From Kribbella flavida DSM 17836 (lineage in GTDB: Bacteria > Actinomycetota > Actinomycetes > Propionibacteriales > Kribbellaceae): a DNA stretch of 64,000 bases. The notes beneath the pieces are model-generated. The model saw only the letters and a program-made list of their open reading frames with translations, was not told the DNA's origin and made no database searches. The first letter of the stretch is position 1. Every line of letters starts with the position of its first letter. The stretch lies in NCBI RefSeq assembly GCF_000024345.1, contig NC_013729.1, positions 124,001 to 188,000 on the forward strand. Reading direction: 5' to 3'. The position numbers and the translations under genes were made by a program. Of the stretch, positions 25,092 to 33,621 are shown piece by piece.

Positions 25092-26374
25092 TGTGCGGCC
25101 CGATGGAACTGTCCTGCAGCATCCGCGAAGGCTTCGCCACCTTGGTGACCAACCAGTTCGAGAGCCTCGCCGCCAAGGTCGGTGAGACCGCGACCACCGG
25201 GCTGGAGGCGGTCGCCACGTTCTGGGTGCGGATCGACAGCCCGACGCTGGCGACCCAGCAGGGCTCGGACTGGACGCTCAACGGACCGGTCCAGACCCTG
25301 CACGACAACGTGCTCTGGGTGACCGGCACGATCTTCTGCATCGCCGTGCTGATCACCGGCGTCCGGCTCGCCTGGGAGCAGCGCGCCGAGCCGCTCCGGC
25401 AGTTGCTCAAGGCAACCTTGACGCTGGTGCTGGTCACCGGCGCCGGCGCCGCGTTCCTGCAGCTGCTGATCTCTGTCTCGGACTGGTTCGCGCAGGACGT
25501 GATGGACAGGACGCTGGAGCCCGGCCAGACCTTCGACAAGGCGGTCGGCGCGCTCGTGCTCGCCGGCGCCGGGTCCGCGCCGGTGAACGCGATGCCGCTG
25601 ATCGCGATGATGTTCGTCGGGGTCGCCGTCTTCATGGCGTCGGTCGTCCAGGTGGTGCTGCTGCTGATCCGCTCCGCGATGCTGGTGCTGCTGGCCGGCA
25701 CCTTCCCCCTCGCCGCCGCGGCGACGAACACCGAGGTCGGCCGCGCCTGGTTCCGCAAGTACTGCGCCTGGGCGCTGGCGTTCATCGCCTACAAACCCGC
25801 TGCCGCGCTGGTGTACGCCGCCGCACTGGAACTGGGGGACGCCGGGGTGAACCCGGGCCCGGGCAACCGGCTCGTCAGTGCCCTCACCGGCTTGATGATG
25901 ATGCTGCTCGCGCTCTTCGCCCTGCCCGCCCTGCTCCGCTTCGCCGTACCGGTCACGTCGGCCGTCGCGGGCGGCGCGGCCGGCTCGGGCGCCGGTCTGG
26001 CCGACCCCGGTGGCTTCGCTTCCGGCGCCATCAGCACCGGGCGGTCCGTGTTCGGCTCGGCCTCCGCCGGTCGGGCCGGTGGCGGAGGCGGAGGCGGAGG
26101 AGGCGGCGCGACCGGCGCCGTGACAGCGGGCTCAGCGGCGGCCGGCGCCGTGACAGCAGGCTCAGCCGCGGCGGGCGCCGCCCTCAACGCCACCAAGAAG
26201 GCGGGCGGCGCGCTGGCGGGCGCCGCCGCGCACTCGGCCGGCGAGCCCGGCGGAGGCGGTTCTTCCAGCACGGGCGGCGGGAGTCAAGGCTGGACCTCCC
26301 GCCGCCCACCCCGCACCACCAAGACCGCCGCCCAGCCAACCGAACAACCCACCGGCCCCACCGGCAGCCGCTGA
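25091..26374 (+). CDS. TrbL/VirB6-like polytopic membrane protein
   Basis: This 427-residue protein starts at ATG 25091, overlapping the upstream TGA. Six to seven membrane segments lie between residues 75 and 310 (VLWVTGTIFCIAVLITGVRLAW, LTLVLVTGAGAAFLQLLISVSDWF, MLVLLAGTFPLAAAATNTEVGRAWFRKY). The arrangement resembles TrbL/VirB6 subunits of type IV secretion channels. The C-terminal 100 residues are Gly/Ala/Ser-rich (GGGGGGGGGG, with two TAGSAAAGA repeats). No VirB4, VirD4 or relaxase gene lies nearby, so this is either an orphan piece of a conjugation-like system or a two-protein machine of unknown role. Confidence 0.6.
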   Translation: MCGPMELSCSIREGFATLVTNQFESLAAKVGETATTGLEAVATFWVRIDSPTLATQQGSDWTLNGPVQTLHDNVLWVTGTIFCIAVLITGVRLAWEQRAEPLRQLLKATLTLVLVTGAGAAFLQLLISVSDWFAQDVMDRTLEPGQTFDKAVGALVLAGAGSAPVNAMPLIAMMFVGVAVFMASVVQVVLLLIRSAMLVLLAGTFPLAAAATNTEVGRAWFRKYCAWALAFIAYKPAAALVYAAALELGDAGVNPGPGNRLVSALTGLMMMLLALFALPALLRFAVPVTSAVAGGAAGSGAGLADPGGFASGAISTGRSVFGSASAGRAGGGGGGGGGGATGAVTAGSAAAGAVTAGSAAAGAALNATKKAGGALAGAAAHSAGEPGGGGSSSTGGGSQGWTSRRPPRTTKTAAQPTEQPTGPTGSR

Positions 26375-26605
26375 CCCTGCCACCCGCTCGCAGTACACCG
26401 CCCGACCCACCCGCGCCTCCGGCCCACCCGCGCCTCCGGCGCCCCGCCGCCCTTGCCGCGCCTCCGGGCCACCGCCCTGCTCCCCGCCCGCGCCCCACAC
26501 CCTGCCCCCGGCCGCCTCCGGCGCACCGCCCGACCGCGCCGCCGAGCGGATCCCCGCTCGGGGGCGGTCGCGCGGGGTGCGTACGGGACGGCGGAGGATA
26601 GGCGC
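26375..26605. other. C-rich low-complexity intergenic stretch
   Basis: The plus strand is strongly cytosine-rich with repeated GCCTCCGGC/CCCGCCC-like words and includes the imperfect repeat ACCCGCGCCTCCGGC. No gene is supported. Only the end near 26593 is clearly functional, providing the ribosome binding site of the phosphoesterase gene. Confidence 0.45.
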
Positions 26606-27406
26606 ATGCCTTTGCAACGTATCGCCCTGATCTCCGACGTGCACGGCAATCTGAGCGCGCTGGAGGCTGTGCTCGCCGACATCGAGTCCCGGGGGATCCG
26701 GCGCATCTTCAACCTCGGCGACTACGTCGGCAAGGGACCGCGCGGTCAGGCCGTCGTCGACCGGTGCCAGGAGGTGTGCGAGGTGAACATCCTCGGCAAC
26801 TGGGACGACTTCCTGCCCGACCCCGACCGCGGCTACGACAGCGAGGGCCTGCGCTGGTGGAAGAACGAGCTGCGCGAGGACCAGTGGAAGTGGCTGCGCA
26901 GCCTGCCGTTCTGCCACGACTTCGTGCTCAGCGGCCGCCGGATCCGCCTGTTCCACGCCTCCGCGACCAGCGTGCACCGGCGGGTCCGCTTCGACCACGA
27001 CGAGCAGGAGTTCCTCGGCCTGTTCGAGAACACCCCTGCCACCGGCGACGGCCCGGTGCCCACCGTCGTCGGCTACGGCGACACCCACGACCCCTTCTAC
27101 GAGGTCGACCTCGACCGCCGCACCGTGTTCAACGCCGGCAGCGTCGGCAACAGCATGGGCGACCCCACCCCCGTCTACGTCATTCTCGAAGGCGTGCCCG
27201 ACACCCTCGACGAGGCGCCCTTCTCGATCCAGTTCGTCCGCGTCCCGTACGACGCCCCCGCCGAGCTCGAGATCGCTCGCACCCTCGGCATGCCCGAGCT
27301 CAACGGCTACCAGTCCGAGATCATCCACGGCATCTACCGCGGCGACCTCTACGCCGGCACCGCCCCGACGTACCACCGCCGGTCCGTCCCGGCCGCGGGG
27401 TCCTGA
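26606..27406 (+). CDS. Metallophosphoesterase family protein (YfcE/MJ0936-like)
   Basis: This 266-residue protein starts at ATG 26606 with GGAGGATAGG upstream. It has calcineurin-type metal motifs DVHGN (DxH), NLGDYVG (GDxxG), GNWDD in place of GNHD/E, HASATS and YGDTHDP in place of GHTH. The two substitutions occur in several bacterial diesterase subgroups, so loss of activity is not implied. Substrate unknown. It is preceded by a C-rich low-complexity stretch and its 3' end abuts a decayed GNAT gene fragment. Confidence 0.85.
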   Translation: MPLQRIALISDVHGNLSALEAVLADIESRGIRRIFNLGDYVGKGPRGQAVVDRCQEVCEVNILGNWDDFLPDPDRGYDSEGLRWWKNELREDQWKWLRSLPFCHDFVLSGRRIRLFHASATSVHRRVRFDHDEQEFLGLFENTPATGDGPVPTVVGYGDTHDPFYEVDLDRRTVFNAGSVGNSMGDPTPVYVILEGVPDTLDEAPFSIQFVRVPYDAPAELEIARTLGMPELNGYQSEIIHGIYRGDLYAGTAPTYHRRSVPAAGS

Positions 27407-27431
27407 GCACCAGCACCGAGCCGGCCCCAGC

Positions 27432-27600
27432 GGCCGCACGGGTCGGTGAAGTCGCGGACCTCGTCGCGGTAGCGGCGGCGCGGCGGATCCGGGAGTGGCT
27501 CTCGTCGGTGAACTGCTCCAGCGCGCACAGGAACGGCGGGTTGAGCGGCGCGCCAGGTCGTAGGCGTCGAGGTGCTGCGCGTCCCACTCGGGGTGACGGA
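27432..27600 (-). pseudogene. Decayed partial copy of the downstream GNAT gene
   Basis: Minus-strand DNA here closely matches the interior of the intact GNAT gene at 29154-29798 (corresponding to about 29385-29640). Translated pieces NPPFLCALEQ and FTDESHSRIRR equal NPPFLYALEQ and FTDESHPRIRR of the intact protein. Relative to it, an in-frame 99-bp segment is missing, bounded by CGGTGA in the intact copy (29462-29467 and 29561-29566), and at least two single-base deletions break the frame. It has neither the N- nor the C-terminus. It lies in direct orientation about 1.9 kb from its parent, flanking one gene and a methyltransferase remnant. Confidence 0.75.
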
Positions 27601-27603
27601 CGA

Positions 27604-28701
27604 TCAGCCCTGGGCGGCGCGCAAGGGGGGAAACGAGTCCCAGAGGTCCGGCACAAAAGCCCGCGCCCGGTCTCGTCCGAACACGTCGCGGGCAATCCAC
27701 AGCGCGTCGACCACCGCTTCCAGCCGGTCGTCGTACATGAACGGCCCGAAGATCGTCATCGCCTTCGACGGAACGTCGAGGTTGTGGTTCCAGCCGGCGA
27801 GGGCGAACAGGCTGCCGCCTGCGGGCAGCGGCGGGTCATAGGCGTCGACCGGGATCCGGAGTGCTTGCCAGGCGTGCTCTTCGTGGTCCACTCGCTCCAA
27901 CGCGTCGGTGATCCACGCGAACTGGATCAGATCGGCCTCGACGCACATCCGGTGGACGAGCCACTTGGTCACCGCCCACTGCGTCTGCGGATCGGCACGC
28001 TCCGCGGCATCCATGATCGGGCGGTAGTCGAGCGCCAGGTGGTAGGCCTTCCAGATTCCCTCGAGGCGCTCACTGGGCGGCGTCCCTCCCCACCCGCGAA
28101 GCTTCTCGGCGGCTCTCTCCTCGGCCGCCTTTCGTTCCCGCTCGCGCTCCATCTCCGCACGCTGCTCCGGAGTCGGCGGCGGCGGGGTCTCGCGAGCCAC
28201 GCCATGCCAGTACGCCGCCTGCGCGCTGGTCTGTTTCACGACCCGGTCCGGCTGCGGTGGTGCAGGCCAGAACTGGAGGAGGTACCGGTCGACCAGAGGC
28301 TCGCCATCCATCGGTGGCCCTGCTTGGTGACCGGCGTCCATGCCCCAGCCGCAGTAGCGGACGCGGTAGTCGACCTCGTCCAGCGCCAACGGCCAGCGGC
28401 CTCCGCCGCCCCAGCTTGTCAGGGCGGCCTCCCCGCTGGGCCGGTACGACGCCTCGACGATCTCCTCCCAGGTCTCGTCGATCGGCGGCGCCTCGTCGTG
28501 GAGCTCGACGGTGAAGTCGACCTCACCGGTGTGCAATCCGGTCCTCAGGAACAACACCCCCGCCTGCACGGCGCCGCACAATCCGTTCTGCTGGCCGGCG
28601 AAGCTTTCGGGCAGGTCCGAATGTTCAGCAGAACTCACCACGTAGATCTGCCCATAGGCAACACCCGCGGGCCCCGCCATCAACGTCCGCATGCGCCGCA
28701 C
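27604..28701 (-). CDS. Conserved hypothetical protein
   Basis: This protein has up to 365 residues; starts at GTG 28701, ATG 28692 or ATG 28680 are possible and none has a strong ribosome binding site. Residues 10-160 form a beta-rich domain (GQIYVVSSAEHSDLPESFAGQQNGLC, GEVDFTVELHDEAPPIDETWEEIVEAS, RVRYCGWGMDAGHQ, YLLQFWPAPP). A charged helical linker follows (EQRAEMERERERKAAEERAAEKLR), then a helical C-terminal domain (AVTKWLVHRMCVEADLIQFAWITDAL). I do not recognise a catalytic motif. The N-terminal half looks like proteins found singly in many actinobacteria, and the C-terminal half may be a separate module. Confidence 0.7.
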   Translation of the reverse strand: MRRMRTLMAGPAGVAYGQIYVVSSAEHSDLPESFAGQQNGLCGAVQAGVLFLRTGLHTGEVDFTVELHDEAPPIDETWEEIVEASYRPSGEAALTSWGGGGRWPLALDEVDYRVRYCGWGMDAGHQAGPPMDGEPLVDRYLLQFWPAPPQPDRVVKQTSAQAAYWHGVARETPPPPTPEQRAEMERERERKAAEERAAEKLRGWGGTPPSERLEGIWKAYHLALDYRPIMDAAERADPQTQWAVTKWLVHRMCVEADLIQFAWITDALERVDHEEHAWQALRIPVDAYDPPLPAGGSLFALAGWNHNLDVPSKAMTIFGPFMYDDRLEAVVDALWIARDVFGRDRARAFVPDLWDSFPPLRAAQG

Positions 28702-28769
28702 CGTACAAGTGGGCGGGGTCCGTTCCCTGGCGGGAATTCAGGGGTCTACAGCTTCCTGCAACGTCCGCG

Positions 28770-28960
28770 ACCTGAAGGAGACCGACGCGTTCGGCTGCGC
28801 CTCCGTGGCTCAGCTGTTCTTCCCCGAAGCGACCTATAGGCAGACGCTGGTGGTGATCCGACGCGCGCTCACGCCCGGCGGGCGGACTGCTGTTCATGCA
28901 GGAAAGCGACCTGAGCCGTCGTCAAGCGACCCTGGCTACGCCATACACCGCTGATTCACC
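28770..28960 (+). pseudogene. Frameshifted SAM-methyltransferase-like remnant
   Basis: One plus-strand frame reads FGCASVAQLFFPEATYRQTL then VVIRRALTPGG. The next frame continues GLLFMQESDLSRRQ. Removing one G from the GGG at about 28880 joins them into RRALTPGGGLLFMQESDL, the post-motif of a class I methyltransferase (PGG followed by a hydrophobic strand). No N-terminal SAM-binding glycine motif is present, so it is both truncated and frameshifted. The parent family cannot be fixed from about 60 residues. The rest of the 28702-29153 gap holds no supported gene. Confidence 0.45.
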
Positions 28961-29153
28961 ACGGTGGAGCCGTACCGTTCGGTCGGACCGCCGAGAAGAT
29001 GACGCAGAAGGCCACGCGGCGGATTCCGAACTGGTCCGTGTGGCCGCCACCGACGACGGTGGCTACCTGGTCCTACGACGGCCGAGCTGATCGGCGGTTC
29101 GTGCCCTGCCGTGAGTTGTCAGCCGCAAGCGTTTCGTGGTCGGAACGCTGTGC

Positions 29154-29798
29154 TCAGCGGACCAGCAGGGCCTCGGAGCCGACGGGGGTGTAGCCGGCGG
29201 CCAGGAAGGTTCGCAGGGAGGCGGCGTTGCCGGGGGTGACCTGGGCCCAGAGGTGGGTGCCGGGTGGGACGAGGGCGCGGGCGGTACGGGCCAGGTGGCG
29301 TCCGAGACCCCGGCCGCGGGAGGACTCGGGGATCTCGATGGCGACTTCCTGGCGGCCGGCGACGCCGAGGCCGGTGAGCACGAGGCCGCCGCGCGGGTCG
29401 GTGAAGGCGCGGACCTGGTCGCGGTAGCGGCGGGCGCGGCGGATCCGCGGGTGGCTCTCGTCGGTGAAGGGTTCGAGGTCGGCGGTCAGGGGCGCGCGTT
29501 CGGCGGGATCGGTGATGGCCGGCGCGAGCAGCAGCGCGTCGATGCCGTTGACCTCGCGGCCGGTGAGCTGCTCGAGCGCGTACAGGAACGGCGGGTTGAG
29601 CGGCGCGGCCAGGTCGTCGGCGTCGAGGTGCTGCGCGAACCACTCTCCGGCGACGTCCGCGGCGACGACCAGATGGCCGGTCAGGCCGAGCACGCAGGTG
29701 TCGCGGGCCGACGGCGCCGGCACCAGCGAGGTGGTCAGGTCGGCGGCCGGGAAGACGCCGCGTTCGATCCCGCGCAGAATGTCCGCCAGAGTTGTCAT
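29154..29798 (-). CDS. GNAT-family N-acetyltransferase
   Basis: This 214-residue protein starts at ATG 29798 (MTTLADILRGIERGVFPAADL). The acetyl-CoA binding motif is in the C-terminal third: QEVAIEIPESSRGRGLGRHLARTARALVP (R-x-x-G-x-G/A), followed by VTPGNAASLRTFLAAGYTPVGSEALLV. The acceptor is unknown. A decayed partial copy sits at 27432-27600. It is transcribed divergently from the HMG-CoA lyase gene. Confidence 0.85.
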   Translation of the reverse strand: MTTLADILRGIERGVFPAADLTTSLVPAPSARDTCVLGLTGHLVVAADVAGEWFAQHLDADDLAAPLNPPFLYALEQLTGREVNGIDALLLAPAITDPAERAPLTADLEPFTDESHPRIRRARRYRDQVRAFTDPRGGLVLTGLGVAGRQEVAIEIPESSRGRGLGRHLARTARALVPPGTHLWAQVTPGNAASLRTFLAAGYTPVGSEALLVR

Positions 29799-29958
29799 CA
29801 CGGGCCATTCTGGTGGAGACCCCGCCACGGCCCGGACCCAGGACCGGCTTCCCGGCGGGTCCTGCCAGTGGTGCCACCGCGACGACGCCGAACGACCGGA
29901 CCGGCGTGCACGGGGTGCCGAGCAGGCCTGCCGACCGGCGGGCCGGGACGGAGACAGG

Positions 29959-30885
29959 GTGCGGAAACCGCAGCTGACCAGAGCCGAGGGACTGCCGGAG
30001 CGGGTCACGATCTACGAGGTCGGCGCCCGGGACGGGCTGCAGAACGAGGACGCGATCGTCGACGTCGCGGTCAAGGCGGAGTTCGTCCGGCGGCTCGTCG
30101 ACGCGGGGCTGACGACGATCGAGACGACCAGCTTCGTGCACCCGAAGTGGGTCCCCCAGCTCGCCGACGCGGCCGAGCTGCTCACCGCGCTCGACCTGCC
30201 GAGCGGCGTACGGGCGCCGGTGCTGGTACCGAACGAGCGAGGGCTGGACCGCGCGCTGGCCGCCGGGGTGCGGGAGATCGCGATCTTCGCCAGCGCCACC
30301 GAGACGTTCGCGCGGAAGAACCTGAACTCCACCCTGGACGAGCAGTTCGCGATGTTCACGCCGACGGTCGAGCGGGCGCTGGACGCCGGGCTGGCGGTCC
30401 GCGGCTACGTCTCGATGTGTTACGGCGATCCGTGGGAGGGCGACGTACCGGTCGAGCAGGTCGTCCAGGTCACCGCGCGACTGGCCGAGCTCGGCTGCCA
30501 CGAGCTCTCGCTCGGCGACACCATCGGCGTGGCGACCCCGGGCCAGGTGATCGACCTGATCGGCGCGCTCGGCCAGGCCGGTGTCGGCGTCGACCGGCTC
30601 GCCGTGCACTTCCACGACACCTACGGCCAGGCCCTCGCCAACACCCTCACCGCCCTGCGCGAAGGCGTCACCACCGTCGACAGCTCAGCCGGCGGCCTCG
30701 GCGGCTGCCCGTACGCCGAATCCGCCACCGGCAACCTCGCCACCGAGGACCTGGTCTGGCAGCTCGACGGCCTCGGCATCCGCACCGGCGTCGACCTGGA
30801 AAAGCTGGTCACCACCAGCACCTGGATGTCCACCCACCTCGGCAAACCCTCCCCCAGCCGAGTAGTCCAGGCCCTCGCCGGCTAG
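29959..30885 (+). CDS. Hydroxymethylglutaryl-CoA lyase
   Basis: This 308-residue TIM-barrel enzyme of the HMGL-like family starts at GTG 29959 with GGAG upstream. It cleaves HMG-CoA to acetoacetate and acetyl-CoA, the last step of leucine degradation. The catalytic residues are present: Arg in EVGARDGLQNE, metal-binding His in VHFHDTYGQ, and the active-site Cys in the family signature SAGGLGGCPYA. Length and signature distinguish it from isopropylmalate synthase relatives. No other leucine-pathway genes are adjacent, so it stands alone. Confidence 0.93.
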   Translation: MRKPQLTRAEGLPERVTIYEVGARDGLQNEDAIVDVAVKAEFVRRLVDAGLTTIETTSFVHPKWVPQLADAAELLTALDLPSGVRAPVLVPNERGLDRALAAGVREIAIFASATETFARKNLNSTLDEQFAMFTPTVERALDAGLAVRGYVSMCYGDPWEGDVPVEQVVQVTARLAELGCHELSLGDTIGVATPGQVIDLIGALGQAGVGVDRLAVHFHDTYGQALANTLTALREGVTTVDSSAGGLGGCPYAESATGNLATEDLVWQLDGLGIRTGVDLEKLVTTSTWMSTHLGKPSPSRVVQALAG

Positions 30886-31029
30886 ACCGACCCCGCGCGA
30901 ACCCGCTGGGCCGTGGCCTCGCACCCGTGCTGCCGTGTCGCCGGTCCAATGGACGACGACGGGTGGCGGACAGTGGCCGCAAGGTGACAGCGGGGTCAGC
31001 GGGCGATGGGAGGCCAATAGCTTCGGGGG

Positions 31030-31557
31030 ATGCGAGCTTCTTCGTCTGGCTTCAGGGTGGTGGCGTACGCCGCCGTGGCGGTGGGTGTGGTGTCGAGCGG
31101 ATGCGGTTCCAGTGCTGAGCCCCGGAGCGATGTCGCAGCTTCAGCCGCGCCCTCGTCCACCTCGCCCTCGACCACGCTCAGCAAGGCCACGCCGAGCGAG
31201 ATCACGCCGAGCAAGGTCACGCCGTCGTCGGTCACGGAGATGAGTGCTGCGGACAAGCAGCTCCTGCGGACTTTGCTGGGGCCGACCTCGTTGTGTGTGC
31301 CGGCGGATGGTCTGCGGGTGGAGTGTGGACGGGTGTACGCGGCGACGTCCAAGGTGGTGGGAACGGTCGAAGCTGCGTTGAAGGGCATGCCGGCGACGAA
31401 GCCGTACCAGGATGCCGCAAGCAATCTGCGGCTGTTCCAGAAGACCTACCGCACGATGAGGACTCTCGGCTGTTTCGCGGCGAAGAAGCCGAAGGAGGCC
31501 GAGCTCTGCACGAGCCTCGCCAACGTCGCGAGATTGACCTTGCTGATCGCCGTCTGA
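31030..31557 (+). CDS. Small secreted lipoprotein of unknown function
   Basis: This 175-residue protein has a lipoprotein signal at residues 1-25 ending in the lipobox VVSSGC. A Ser/Thr/Pro-rich linker contains near-repeats KATPSEITPSKVTPSS. A helical C-terminal domain from about residue 68 has four cysteines (TSLCVPADGLRVECG, TLGCFAAKKPKEAELC), which could form two disulfides outside the cell. I recognise no family. It is a single-gene unit on the plus strand. Confidence 0.7.
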   Translation: MRASSSGFRVVAYAAVAVGVVSSGCGSSAEPRSDVAASAAPSSTSPSTTLSKATPSEITPSKVTPSSVTEMSAADKQLLRTLLGPTSLCVPADGLRVECGRVYAATSKVVGTVEAALKGMPATKPYQDAASNLRLFQKTYRTMRTLGCFAAKKPKEAELCTSLANVARLTLLIAV

Positions 31558-31611
31558 CCAGCTGCACCGTCGCAGGTGGACAAGGTCACGCCGACGCTCC
31601 GTCCGGCAGTG

Positions 31612-32004
31612 TCACCGGGATTCCGGCGGGCCGGCGGGCGTGCCCCAGGTGGTCAGGCAGAACGCGTGCCCGGCCGGGTCGAGGTAGACCCGGAAGACCG
31701 CGGGCGACGGTTGCAGCACGGTCTTGGTGGCACCGGCCGCGATGACCTCGGCCTCCGTCGCGTCCAGGTCGGCGGTCTTGAAGTCCAGGTGGCACTGCTG
31801 CGGAACCCGCGGATCGGGCCAGGTCGGGGCGCGGTGGTTCAGGTCCCGCTGGAAGCCGAGGCTGACGCCGTCGAGGCGCAACTCGACGAAGGTCTCGTCG
31901 GCCGCGGCGATCGAACCACCGCAGATCCGCTGGTAGAACGTCGCCAGCTCCAGCGGTTCCGGGCAGTCCAGCGTCGGTCCCCACAACGGCGCGACCACGG
32001 CCAC
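31612..32004 (-). CDS. VOC-family (glyoxalase-like) protein
   Basis: This 130-residue protein starts at GTG 32004, immediately after the TAG of the EcsC gene upstream. It has the two-module VOC pattern: PTLDCPEPLELATFYQRICGG, then VPQQCHLDFKTADLDATEAEVIAAGA and VYLDPAGHAFCLTTW. The His in QCHLDF and the DPAGHAFCL strand match the Glyoxalase_6-type group, which often lacks a full metal site. Substrate unknown. Direct abutment suggests co-expression with EcsC. Confidence 0.85.
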   Translation of the reverse strand: MAVVAPLWGPTLDCPEPLELATFYQRICGGSIAAADETFVELRLDGVSLGFQRDLNHRAPTWPDPRVPQQCHLDFKTADLDATEAEVIAAGATKTVLQPSPAVFRVYLDPAGHAFCLTTWGTPAGPPESR

Positions 32005-32700
32005 CTACTGCTCGATCGGCCGCGGGATCCGCCGGACCAGGCTCTTGTCGGCGTACTCGCCGATCCGGTACGTCGACCAGCCGTCCACCCCGGCGCCGAC
32101 CGCGCCACCCAGCAGGGGCACCCGCCGGGTCACCGTCAACGCCATCCGCTTGCCGCTGACCCGGGCGATCAGCTCGCCGACCACCTCGCCCGCGACCAGC
32201 CGGTCCAGCTCCGGGTCGAACACCGGCGCGGTGGCGATCGCCAGCGGCGACGTCGGCAGGCTGGCCTTCTTCAGCCGGTCGGTGACGCCGTCCTCGCCGA
32301 GCAGGCAGGTGATCACGGCGGTCCGGACGCGCGGGTCGCCGAGGTCGTAGCCGCGCAGGTGCGCGATCGCGGCGACCATCCGGGCCTGCACAACGGCCAG
32401 GCCGGTGAGGTTCGCGGGCAGCGACACCGGCAGGGTGACCAGCCCGCCGACGCTGGTCACGAAGCCCTGGACGCCGGCCAGCCGGATGTGCTGGTCGATC
32501 ACCGCCTCGATCGCGACCGCGACGTCGCCGTCGGCCTTGGCCAGCTTCTGCTCGGCCAGCTTCTCCGCGCCGGGAAACCGCTGGTACCCGTCGATCGCGA
32601 TCTCGAGCACCTGGCGCAGGATGCCCGCGGCGGCCTGCGGCGCGAATCGCTGGGCGGCAGGCGCGAGACTGCTGGCGACGAACCTTGCTACTCCGGCCAC
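32005..32700 (-). CDS. EcsC-family protein
   Basis: This 231-residue protein starts at GTG 32700 (VAGVARFVASSLAP). EcsC-family features include the central hydrophobic helix pair (GFVTSVGGLVTLPVSLPANLTGLAVVQARMVAAIAHLRGYDL) and a late amphipathic stretch VPLLGGAVGAGVDGWSTYRIGEYA. EcsC in Bacillus accompanies an ABC transporter, but most actinobacterial members stand alone and their role is unknown. It is peripheral to or embedded in the membrane. The VOC gene follows with no gap. Confidence 0.8.
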   Translation of the reverse strand: MAGVARFVASSLAPAAQRFAPQAAAGILRQVLEIAIDGYQRFPGAEKLAEQKLAKADGDVAVAIEAVIDQHIRLAGVQGFVTSVGGLVTLPVSLPANLTGLAVVQARMVAAIAHLRGYDLGDPRVRTAVITCLLGEDGVTDRLKKASLPTSPLAIATAPVFDPELDRLVAGEVVGELIARVSGKRMALTVTRRVPLLGGAVGAGVDGWSTYRIGEYADKSLVRRIPRPIEQ

Positions 32701-32855
32701 GGTGCTCCTCGAGGCTTCGGTGGGGCGCGTCCACCCGGCCTCGCGGGCGGCGCACTGCCAACTCTACGTGCCGCCCCCGGCCACGCCACCCGGGACGAAC
32801 CCCGACCGCGCCCTGAGCACCCCACCACGCTCCATGCAGCCGCTAGGTTGGCGGG

Positions 32856-33572
32856 ATGAGGATGACAGTGGTCGGCTGCGCGGGATCCGCTCCCGGACCG
32901 GACTCGGGCGCGTCCAGCTACCTGGTGGACAAGGACGGCTTTCGGCTGCTGCTCGACCTCGGCGCGGGATCGGCCGGCCCGCTGCAGCGCTACGCCACCG
33001 CGGAGGACATCGACGCGGTAATCCTGTCTCACGCGCACTCCGACCACTGGGCCGATGTCACGCAGCTGTCGTACTACCGGTCCAAGGCAGTCCGGGAGGG
33101 TTCGGCGTGCGGCCCGCTGCGGATCTACGGGCCCTCGACCATGAACGAGGTCCTGACCAGCAATCCCGACGACTTCACCAGCACCTTCGTCCAGGCGGGT
33201 GACCTCGAGCTGGGACCGCTCCAGGTCCGGCTGGCCCAGGTCCGCCACGGTGACCTGGAGTGCTGGGCGAGCAGGGTCGACGACGTGCTCTGCTACACCG
33301 CCGACACCGAGCCGTGCGCCGCGCTGGACGAGCTCGCGGACGGCTGCGGCGTACTGCTGGCGGAAGCGTCGGGGTTCGACGCGGACGGGCCGCTGCGCGG
33401 GCATCTGACGGCCGGGGACGCCGGGCGGTTGGCGGCTCGGGCCGGGGCCAGACTGCTGGTGCTGACCCATCTCCGCGCCTGGCAGGACCACCTGCGGCTG
33501 CTCGACGAGGCGGCCCAGCTCGCCGGGTGCCCGGTGATCCTGGCCACCCCGGGGCTGCGCGTCGCGCTCTGA
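32856..33572 (+). CDS. MBL-fold metallohydrolase, RNase Z/phosphodiesterase-like
   Basis: This 238-residue protein carries the motif SHAHSDHWADVTQL (HxHxDH) with further ligands in VRHGDLECWA, YTADTEP and LTHLR. The N-terminus MTVVGCAGSAPGPDSGASSYLV is typical of the Lactamase_B_2/RNase Z-like group seen in cyclic-nucleotide phosphodiesterases and tRNase Z relatives. The RNase Z exosite arm is absent, so a small-molecule phosphodiester or ester is more likely. It is followed closely by aat. Confidence 0.82.
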   Translation: MRMTVVGCAGSAPGPDSGASSYLVDKDGFRLLLDLGAGSAGPLQRYATAEDIDAVILSHAHSDHWADVTQLSYYRSKAVREGSACGPLRIYGPSTMNEVLTSNPDDFTSTFVQAGDLELGPLQVRLAQVRHGDLECWASRVDDVLCYTADTEPCAALDELADGCGVLLAEASGFDADGPLRGHLTAGDAGRLAARAGARLLVLTHLRAWQDHLRLLDEAAQLAGCPVILATPGLRVAL

Positions 33573-33621
33573 CACCCTGCCCGGCGTGCGGCTGCCGGGA
33601 CGAGGGGTGAAGGATGGTGGC

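Noticed and set aside
26375..26605. A possible gene in the C-rich stretch upstream of the phosphoesterase
   Set aside because: Long open frames exist on both strands, but they are low-complexity Pro/Arg/Gly text without a start signal or domain.
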